Notes under the pieces: model-generated
Told to the model about the DNA's origin: nothing
What the model saw: the letters and a program-made list of their open reading frames with translations, nothing else
Databases searched by the model: none
Assembly: GCF_001577835.2 (NCBI RefSeq)
Contig: NC_029532.1
Location: 6,342,606-6,406,605, forward strand
Direction of reading: 5' to 3'
Length of the DNA: 64,000 nucleotides
Source: Coturnix japonica
Lineage: Eukaryota > Chordata > Aves > Galliformes > Phasianidae
Position numbers and translations under genes: made by a program
Part shown: positions 56,401-64,000 of the stretch, piece by piece
How the letters are laid out: each line of letters begins with the position of its first letter
Position numbering within the stretch: the first letter of the stretch is position 1

Positions 56401-58508
56401 CCATTCTCCATCAATACCAAAAGTTGGGGAGAGCCCTGGTTCCTCACAAGAGACAAAAGTGCAGTCTGATAAGGAATTAAATGAGCAAGCTCCACACAAT
56501 ACCCCTGAAAGAGGAGTTCTTCCAAGCCTGAATCCAACTGCAGCTGGAAAGGCCCCAGATCAAGGAGGGTCCAATGGTCACGTTTTAGCTGGTAGCTCAG
56601 CTCCAGTAGTGTTGCAAAATCAAGCTTTTGTGCCACACCAAGTTACAGTGGTGCCTTTTGGCGTAGAGTCTGGCAACAGCAAACTGTCTCTTCCTGCACC
56701 AGTTACCTATGGATTAAATTGTCCTGGGCCGGTCAATCTATTGCCTGCTCTTCTAGCTCCACAGCCTGGCTCCCATTTGACTCCTGACAGCGTGCTGCCT
56801 CTCACATGGATTGTAACACAGCAGGCTTTGCTCTCCAGTGCTGTGCAGGCTGTTGTGGGTGTTCCCCAAGGTCTGCAAGCTGCTGTTGTGGGGACTCAAA
56901 GTCAGGCAAGTGTGACATCCAGTGGCAGTGTCTCTGGTTTAGGAGCACCTCCTGTGTCCTCTGGAGTCAATATGCCTCAGCCAAGCCATGCAGAGACAAA
57001 AACAAATCCCCAGTCAGCTGCAGGGGGCTTAGAAGGAAAGACAGCTGGTGTAAGCCATTCTGCAAGTATCCTCCCTGTGAGCTTGGCTGATCCTGTGTGC
57101 AGCGTATCCAGTGTTTCTCCTGCTACATCTGCACATTCAGATAGTTCCTCCAAGACTGTTGATTCTTCTGCAGCTCAGAATGCTCTTCCTGGTGGGGCAC
57201 CAACCCCGCATGTTCAGCTGCTGCCCCAGATGCAGCCTGCAAGCACTCAGGGGTCTGATTCCTGCTGTGTGACGGGTGTCATTAGCTTGGGAGAGAACCA
57301 GGACTCATCTACAGCAAATGGATCATCTTCCAACTCAGATGTCCTTAATAAAGGGGCTGTGCTCCAGCCAAGAGCTTCAATTCCTCATAACAGTGTCACG
57401 GGGAATTCTGAAGGTTCAGCTGTCCAGGCACTGAAATACAGACCCATTGCCTCTAAAGCACCCCCTGAACAGACCGCGAGTGCTCCAGCCCAGCCAACCA
57501 CTTCAAGTGCAGAAAAGACTCTGCTTGACTATAGCCTGATTTCCCTTGAAGATGAGGAGCTAGTGAAGGAATGGCTGAGTGGAAAGCAAGGCGTCCAGGT
57601 ACCACCATTGCAAACCAGGTTGCCTTATTTCCCACCTTTTTTGTGCAACTTAAAAACCCTTTCGAAGCTACTTCTGCAGAAGGCGGCTCTGGAAAAGCAA
57701 GCAGCGCGTTTTCTGTCCCCTGATGGCAGTCAGACTGAGGGTGAGGTTGACTTGAATGCTATCACAGAACTGGTGCATGAGAAACTGGGTAAAGACCCTG
57801 CTTTTCTCCTGCTGAAAGCCCGCTTTCTAGCAGCCTTTACACTCCCTGCTGTACTAGCAACTCTGCCTCCTCCAAAAGTGGTAACGACTCTGTCAGCCAG
57901 CAGCAGGGAATATGGAGAGAGTGATGAAGAGGAGTGGCAGAGTGAGGAGGAGGCGTCTGAGGATCCTGAGAGCTGTGGGGATGAATTGGACACGCAGTCA
58001 GATGGGACAGGTGGTGGTGATGAGCCTGGAGACAGAGATGCTGATTTTCCAAACAAGGTAAAGGAGAAACTGAAGTGTCACTTGTGGTAGGTACAACCTC
58101 TCTAGCAATGAGTCTAGGCAAAGAGAAACCATATTGGGTGTGTTCTGGCTGGAGAGCAGAGACAGAATCCTACTCCTGTAGGAAGAAGTGCTGGTGTTGG
58201 CTGAAAACGGTCTGTGTTTGGTATGGCTTGTGTTTGCTGGGATTGTGGTAATAGAGCGTTGTGTTCCATGTATTATTTTAAATCTTACTGTGCTAACTAA
58301 AATAAATGAAAGGGTTTTCTTGCAGGTTCTCCTCTGTTTTGTGCTGCTGTGCAAACAGTCTGTTCTCCTTGTGTTGCAGGGCATGGACACTGAAGAGATT
58401 GCTGCAGAATCCATTGAGGGCACCTGCACTGATGGGACGGCCAGTGCTCCTCAGATCAGGAGGAGTGTGCGCATCAGGAGGAGGCTCAGAAAGAGGAGGA
58501 GGGTGTGA
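44402..58508 (+). CDS. SNAPC4: SNAPC4, largest subunit (SNAP190) of the snRNA-activating complex (22 exons)
   Basis: SNAPC4 is the Myb-domain DNA-binding subunit of SNAPc, which recognises the proximal sequence element of Pol II and Pol III snRNA genes. Exons: 44402-44531, 45004-45044, 45544-45702, 46291-46416, 46877-46955, 47513-47594, 48406-48510, 49117-49189, 49509-49673, 49897-50044, 50261-50367, 50644-50738, 51489-51583, 52792-52877, 53400-53789, 54242-54331, 54525-54762, 54870-54940, 55249-55323, 55581-55608, 56031-58057, 58380-58508 (4,539 nt, 1,512 aa; human 1,469). An N-terminal part with the conserved EDPETCLQMNYVYQEVIQEK is followed by 4.5 Myb repeats at about 255-497 (KKGPWTPEEDA, KKGKWSLKEEEQLI, SQCLSKWKIM). 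Then come a Ser-rich acidic stretch, the block LLMAVTPWVGDVLLPCT, and a 676-codon exon whose end holds the SNAPC2-binding region (KARFLAAFTLPAVLATL). The tail is strongly basic (RRSVRIRRRLRKRRRV), NLS-like. Confidence 0.96.
44548..44730 (+). repeat. GGGGGATATGGGG tandem array in SNAPC4 intron 1
   Basis: About 180 bp of GGGGGATAT and GGTCATATG variants begin 16 bp after the exon 1 donor. It is related in composition to the TATGGGG arrays in PMPCA but uses a different unit. G-rich on the coding strand, with quadruplex potential. Confidence 0.9.
44926..44956 (+). mobile_element. Remnant of the CR1-like SINE tail
   Basis: ATCTAAGGTCACTTCC followed by AACCCACACGAGACT matches the tail of SINE-like unit A2 (TCTAAGTTCCCTTC, AACCCACACGAGACT) very closely. 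The tRNA part is missing. It lies about 200 bp downstream of the G-rich array. Confidence 0.65.
45994..46077 (+). repeat. 28-bp x 3 tandem repeat in SNAPC4 intron 3
   Basis: Units starting AATGCTGTCACTAGAGTATA begin at 45994, 46022 and 46050, with a few differences in the last bases of each. Non-coding. Confidence 0.9.
53062..53062. other. Ambiguous base (n)
   Basis: One undetermined base in SNAPC4 intron 14. It affects no exon. Confidence 1.
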
Positions 58509-59755
58509 GGAGGTAACGTTGGTAGCTGTTCTGTGTTATTTCTTTCTTCTAAAGAGAGAACCTGAAGTACTTTTGCCTGTGGCAAAGCCCAAACAATGAA
58601 TCATGACCATAGGAGAAGATTGAAATGATTTTGACTTCCGCTCCCTGAGGACATGGAGTCTGCACTCAGCCTGTTAATCATACATTAAGTGTAATACAGT
58701 GATGAGGAGGAAGGGAAGTTGGTGTTTACACTATAAAATTACCTATAGAGCTATGGGATTTAAGTATTTGGCAGCCTTTTGGACTCTATTGCTTCCTTAT
58801 TAGTGTTGATTTTTGGTATAACAAAGTCCTGGATGGTTACATCCCTTGTGTATGTAACTGGGCAGTTTCTCAGGTGTCTTAATGTGTTGAGACCTGTAGT
58901 GAAATGAGCATGACTGGGATTTGATTTGCTTGTTGAATGAGCTTGGTTTTACTTTTTTCTTCTTCAAAACTGGTTATAGAAACTCCAAAAACATTCGCTT
59001 CCCTATTAAAAAGTCCTGCAACTAATGAGCTATTTGTGTTGTGTTACAGGAGCCCCTGGAAGGAGGCCTGCCCTGTGATGTGGCATCAGGAGATGCTCTT
59101 TGCACTATTCACTTCTCACACTTGAAACGAGCTGACCAGGCAGAGCTGGAGAGGAGAGGGAAACATCACCTAAACAAGTCTGCTCATTTAGACAAGCTGC
59201 AAGTAATGAAACGGAGCTGCCTTTTAGGCACAGAGCGATTCCGTTCTCTTCCAGCCTAGCATTTACCACGAGTGCTACGGGGTAACAACTATTGGGGACC
59301 TGGGGAAGCCAGCAATGATAGTTATTTCCTTGTTGTGCTCCCCCCTATTTATGTGAATGTCTATCTGTGTTCAAAATATGTTGTTCATTGAGTGTGTTTT
59401 TGTAATGCTGTAATGATGTTGTTTGAATGCTGCTCAGTAAGAAGCAGGTTAATTTTTTATCACATGAGTCTCAAGTACTGGTTGAAATACAGATGTTTAT
59501 TTTTCTCACTTAAACTCTTGACGCCTTCTGTGTTTTTTATGGTAAATAGTGCTTGTAGTAATAAGTGGATGAGTGTGATTGCTAGTGAGAGAAACCAAGC
59601 TTGCAAGCTGCATGAAAGCAAGCCAGAGAGATGTTGGAAAATGAATACGCAGGTAGCTACAAAGGCAGGACTGAACCAGGCTTGGGTTCTTCCCTGATTC
59701 TTCCACAGCTTTCCAATACAAATCAATTAATAAAAGCTTGTTTCCTCATTCACAA
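58509..59755 (+). other. SNAPC4: SNAPC4 3' UTR and poly(A) signal
   Basis: The stop codon at 58506-58508 is followed, after four bases, by a potential donor (GGAG|GTAACG, 58513). AATAAA at 59729-59734 is the best poly(A) signal. An acceptor-like TTACAG ends at 59049. No repeat is evident. Confidence 0.6.
59050..59259 (+). CDS. Candidate alternative last exon of SNAPC4
   Basis: After the acceptor-like TTACAG (to 59049), a frame of 69 codons plus stop (59257-59259) is open. It is in the phase (0) needed to follow the exon ending at 58057 directly, skipping the normal last exon. The peptide begins EPLEGGLPCDVASGDALC and ends ERFRSLPA. It has no counterpart in the human protein that I recall, whereas the 58380-58508 exon clearly does. 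It could equally be a 3' UTR exon or chance. Confidence 0.25.
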   Translation, partial: EPLEGGLPCDVASGDALCTIHFSHLKRADQAELERRGKHHLNKSAHLDKLQVMKRSCLLGTERFRSLPA

Positions 59756-59759
59756 AACA

Positions 59760-61216
59760 GCAATTGGTCTTACAGAGAGGTGTGAGGCTAGCGCTGAGTC
59801 AGAGCTGGTGGAGATCAGTGGGATGGTGCTGCTGGAAGCTTCACCCACTGCATTGCCCAACCTCCCCAGGGTCACAGCAGTACATTCAGTGTGAGGTGCA
59901 ACTTTGGTGAGGCCCCTTCAGGCAGAGCTGCGACAGAGGGACATTAAAATCCCTCTAATTGGATACTGTGCAATGAGTGGAGCAGGAGGAAGTACCTTGA
60001 GCTGGCTTTCCTCTTGCAGTGTGCTCTATCATAAACCACTATGGTTAATGCCTTTTATTTTCCGAGAAGTTCACATAGCAGAAGCTCTGCCCACTGTTCT
60101 GGTGCCATTGACCACAGGACTCTTACCATCAGGCACTGTGTGTGATCTGTGCTGGCCTTGTCCCTCTGGAGTAAGCTGGATGGACCCGTGCCTGTGATTT
60201 TCACTCTTCATCTACAAGAAGAAACTTTCCTGACCATAGCTGGTACTTCAGTGGTACAGACTGGACAACAAAGGCACAGTGAGTGTAAGGCAAGCAATGC
60301 TGGTGATTTGCAGCGTCATTAGCTTTCATCCTCCTCCCCCATCGTCCCTTCTGACTTCCTTTTTTCTTCTTCTCTCCCTTTCTTATCTCAAAGCATAGCT
60401 GAGTAGTTTCCTCTTTTCTCACAGATTGGCTCCTGGAATATGGCTTGCTCTCCCATAGGATAAAGGAAGGCTTCAGCCCAGGTGGGTTTCTGCAGAGGCA
60501 AGGCCTGAATTGAATGAGTGCTCTCAGACCAGGAGAAGAGGTGTGAAGGCTTTTGTCTGCACAGCCCAGGTTGGTCCACATCATGCAGGATAATTTATAT
60601 TGTCAGATTTTGTTATTACTGTTCTGAGGGGAGGGCGTGCTTCTCATCAACACAGAAATGCTTTTCTGCTGCTGATCTGCTGGGGTTGCTTTGATGTCAG
60701 GCAGAGCAAGGTGGGCTTTTTGGTGTTATTACTGACCTGTTAGTCCCATGTCAGTTCAGTTCACTTTTGGAGTCCTGTCCCATGCAGGAGTGGAGAAATG
60801 GGCTCTTGGGGAAATGCAGTAAGATATGTGTGGAATCTCAGCCCCTGTATAGTCAGAACTCTTCCCCTTCTGACCCCAATTAAACAAAACAGCTGAAAAC
60901 ATGAATGCTGAGGTTACTGGCAGGTACTGACAATGACACAGCTACTGCAGCCAGTTCATATGTGTGACGTGAGCATAGTAATTAACGAGCAGGATTTCAG
61001 GAGCTGAAGCTGTGCTGGGGCTGCACAGATGAGAATCATGAGGTGGCCATGAGAGGCAGCGGAATTAATGGAATTAAATTCAACATTGTTGACTTGATTT
61101 CAACACCACCACCACCACCCACACTTCCCCTGGGCTTTGAGTCTGCGTTTTTTGTTTCCTGCCTTTGCTTTTTAAGGGAGGGCGAAGCAGCTCACTGATA
61201 CTTCTCACTTACCACC
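59760..61216. other. Intergenic region SNAPC4 / CARD9
   Basis: I see no gene or known transposon. Weak items: a PU.1-like AGGAAGT at 59987-59993, a long pyrimidine tract at about 60340-60385, and a short (CAC)n run near 61085-61115. The CARD9 promoter and any 5' non-coding exon should lie here, but no CpG island marks them, unlike the other five genes. Confidence 0.5.
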
Positions 61217-63960
61217 ATGCTGGAAGAAGATAATGATGAGACGTGTTGGAATAGCCTGGAAAACTTCCGAGTGAAGCTGATCTCTGTGATAGATCCTTCC
61301 CGAATAACACCTTATCTTCGCCAGTGCCAGGTGATAAACCATGATGATGAGGAACAGGTTCTCAATGACCCCAGCCTGGTCATGCGCAAACGTAAAGCAG
61401 GTGGGTGAAGTGCAGCTTTGGCTCTTCTAACTCAAGCCCATTCTGTGATGGTGTATTGTTCTGCCTTCGGTATTTGGGAGCAGAGCCTCAGACTACAGAA
61501 GGAAAAATGGTGATGCTCCACTTAAGTTACATAAAATGCCCTTCTGAGATGAGGGTTTTGCACTTGCTGTAGTAGAAGCTAGTTTTAGTGTTAACTGTTC
61601 TTCCGCAGCTGAAATACTGCAGTATTATTGTCCAGCATTTGGTTTAGAATTGTGGGGAGATTGGAGCAATTCTTTGTTCTGTTAAAAATAGGTGAAGAGA
61701 GAAAGGAATTAATAGAACATTGCTGCTGTTCCAGGTGTTCTTCTGGACATTCTTCAGCGAACGGGGCACAAAGGATTTGAAGCATTCATGGAGAGTCTCG
61801 AGCTTTATTACCCACAACTGTATAAGAAAATAACTGGGAAGGAGCCGAGCAGAGTTTTCTCTCTGATTATAGGTAATGTTTGAGTTCTGGCATAAAACTT
61901 TTTAGTGATAAGTGAGTGAAATTCTGGAGCGCGCGCGTGTGTGTGTGTGTTGCAGACAGGACAGCAGTTAGTGATACTTGTCTACCTGACAGACACAGCT
62001 GGGGAGTCAGGCCTGAGCCAGCTCCTGATGAATGAAATTACAAAGCTGCAGAGAACAGTGCAGGAGGAGCGGCAGAAGGCCCAGGAGCTCACCGTGTGGC
62101 TGCACACCAAAGAGAACATGATCAGAGAGATGTGGGTGAGGGACAGCCTGCTCCGCAAGCACCAAGAGCGGGTGCAGAAGATGAAGGAGGAGAGGGACAG
62201 TCTAAGCAAGGAGCTGCGGAAGTGCAAGGATGAGAACTATAACCTGGCAATGAGCTATGCCAGACAGAGCGAGGAGAAGAGCAGTGCCCTCATGAAGAAC
62301 AGGGACCTGCTCCTAGAGGTGAGTGACCCCCTTCTTAAGCATCCTCCTTCTTGCTTGATCCCTGAAGAGCTGTGCTGTACATCAGGTGTGTCTTTGCCTG
62401 GGATGGTGTGGCTTAGTCTTGATCCCTGAAGAGCTGTGCTGTACATCAGGTGTGTCTTTGCCTGGGATGGTGTGGCTTAGTCTTGATCCCTGAAGAGCTG
62501 TGCTGTACATCAGGTGTGTCTTTGCCTGGGATGGTGTGGCTTAGTCTGAGTTATTGTGTGTATTCCTTGCAGGTGGTATGTCTTAGTGGTCCCTGGCTCA
62601 GCCCTGTAGGCCCATGTGTTACAAGCTGTGCCATGAAGAATCGAGTCTTCCCCTTGTTTGAGGCTGGGCCTTCTCACAAGGGCAATGTAGAACCAGCCTG
62701 TTGTACCCATTTAGCACAAAGTCTCAGCTCCCCAGAACACCAGACTTCCTAAGGAACATAGAGCTGGGGAAAAGCTTGCACCATGCTTGCCTGATAAATG
62801 GGGAACTCTGCCACGAGAGCACTGCTTTTGCAACCAGGCTTTTGTGTCTGTTACTGATGAGCTCTGAACCTCCTTGTAGATTGACAGCTTGAAGCATAGC
62901 CTCATGAAGGCTGAGGATGACTGCAAACTAGAGCGTAAACACTCAATGAAACTGAAGCACGCCATAGAACAGCGTCCGAGCCATGAAGTGATGTGGGAGA
63001 TCCAGCAGGAGAAGGAGTTGCTTTTGGCCAAGAATCAGGAGCTGGAGAACACTCTCCAGGTTGGTGGGGGGGTGACTGGGTGAGGAATCTAAAGAAATTA
63101 TTCTTCTATGCAGCCAGCACAGCGATGGAGCTGTACTGAGTGTTTTGAGGGTCAGCTATGGCCTTGTTCTCCCAAGTTGTACAGAGAGCACGTTGGATTT
63201 CAGAGTTAGATGGTTGCTGTATCTTTTGTTCAGCAGGTTGCCAGAGAACAGAATTTGGAGAAGAATCTCTCCCGTGAGACTGTGCAGAATGACTGCAGCC
63301 AGATACTGGAGCGCAGGGACCTGCTGAACACCCTGTACCACCTCCGCAAGGAGCTGCGCCAAGCCGAGGTGCTCCGAGACAAAGTGTGTGGTGCAGTACA
63401 AATCCCTGCTGGGGCTCAGTGGGGTCAGATGGGCAGATTAAGCACATAAAGTGTCTTACCAGTGAAGCAGCAGAGCTGCGAGGCAGCATTCGCTGATGCT
63501 TCTATTCTAGGGTCTGTGTTGCAGTTTGAGGGAAAAGATGTGCTAATATTCTAGTGGTCTGAGTCTGTGACATTAACTGTGTTACCTGTTGATGCCTGTG
63601 CCTCAGCCTGCAGGGTGATGGGAGCTTATATCATGATTGACAGCTCAGGTACATGTAAAATCTGCCATGTTAGCAGGCTTTCTAGTCATACTGCCTGGTC
63701 TTCTGGTTGGCTTTGCTCCGGCAGGGCAGTCTGGCTTTGGTGTTGCAGGGAAGTCTGGCTATAGCAATCTGTGATATAGAGCAGAAGTGATGAGATTCTA
63801 GCTTGGGCTCACCCCACAAGCCATGTCTCAACAGTATGCAGAGGAAAAAGAGATACTTGAACTACAGTGCATGTCTCTGAGGAAGGACTCCCAGATGTAT
63901 AGAAAACGGATGGATGCTGTCTTACAGCAGATGGAGGAAGTGGCTTCAGAAAGAGACCAG
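61217..63960 (+). CDS. CARD9: CARD9, caspase recruitment domain adaptor (5' part, cut by right edge)
   Basis: CARD9 links C-type lectin receptor/SYK signalling to BCL10-MALT1 and NF-kB in myeloid cells. Coding exons seen: 61217-61400, 61735-61872, 61993-62318, 62880-63059, 63237-63383, 63835-63960 (1,101 nt, 367 codons of an expected ~536); the next intron starts at 63961. The CARD covers residues ~6-98 and keeps the reported zinc ligands Cys10, Cys37 and His73 and Arg70, at the same numbers as in human. From ~115 on the protein is coiled coil ([60 protein letters not shown]). The exon 63237-63383 is much less like human than its neighbours. The start (ACCACCATG) aligns with the human start. 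There is a NAGNAG acceptor at 63231-63236. Confidence 0.95.
61928..61950 (+). repeat. (GC)n(GT)n simple repeat at a CARD9 acceptor
   Basis: A GCGCGCGC run followed by GTGTGTGTGT ends directly before TTGCAG (to 61955), an AG that is out of frame. The real acceptor is 37 nt further on at 61991-61992. Confidence 0.9.
62355..62546 (+). repeat. 64-bp x 3 perfect tandem repeat in CARD9 intron
   Basis: Three 64-bp units start with TTGATCCCTGAAGAGCTGTG at 62355, 62419 and 62483. I see no difference between them. The array begins about 37 bp after the donor of the exon ending at 62318. Confidence 0.95.
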
Positions 63961-64000
63961 GTGATAAAACGTTCCTCCAGAAGCTGCTGCTAATCCCTGG

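Noticed and set aside
59987-59993. PU.1 site as the CARD9 promoter
   Set aside because: A single 7-bp match over 1.2 kb from the start codon is expected by chance; kept only as a weak note.

Overview
The window is from a bird genome, most likely a galliform (chicken-like) microchromosome. The evidence is several CR1 LINE copies with the usual 3' ends, short introns, CpG-rich promoters packed close together, and a gene order that matches the conserved block SEC16A - INPP5E - PMPCA - ENTR1 (SDCCAG3) - SNAPC4 - CARD9 (human 9q34.3). I rebuilt the six gene models by hand from splice sites, codon phase and remembered vertebrate protein families. In every complete gene the coding exons sum to a whole number of codons.

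Layout. 1-560: a CR1 fragment, a tRNA-like T-arm and the SEC16A promoter. 555-25640 (+): SEC16A, one 5' non-coding exon and 31 coding exons, 2,456 codons. 25690-34600 (+): INPP5E, 659 codons. 36196-41699 (-): PMPCA, 13 exons, 519 codons, tail to tail with INPP5E. 41762-43998 (+): ENTR1, 267 codons, head to head with PMPCA with only 62 bp between the start codons. 44402-58508 (+): SNAPC4, 22 exons, 1,512 codons. 61217 to the right edge (+): CARD9, first 367 codons only.

The genes are functionally unrelated neighbours: SEC16A (ER exit sites), INPP5E (ciliary phosphoinositide phosphatase), PMPCA (mitochondrial presequence processing), ENTR1 (endosome/midbody coiled-coil protein), SNAPC4 (snRNA promoter recognition) and CARD9 (innate immune adaptor). 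What links them is compaction: a shared bidirectional promoter, and polyadenylation signals lying within about 100-170 bp of the next promoter or start.

The most unusual part is PMPCA introns 1 and 3. Each is almost filled by a composite of about 0.6 kb: a tRNA-derived, CR1-tailed SINE-like unit, then a TATGGGG-type minisatellite, then a second SINE-like unit. The two composites are in opposite orientation and bracket exons 2 and 3. Pieces of the same minisatellite type or the same tail recur in ENTR1 intron 4 (inside a CR1, between 17-bp direct repeats) and in SNAPC4 intron 1. I know of no described avian SINE-VNTR-SINE element of this kind. I could not search databases, so the novelty claim is tentative.
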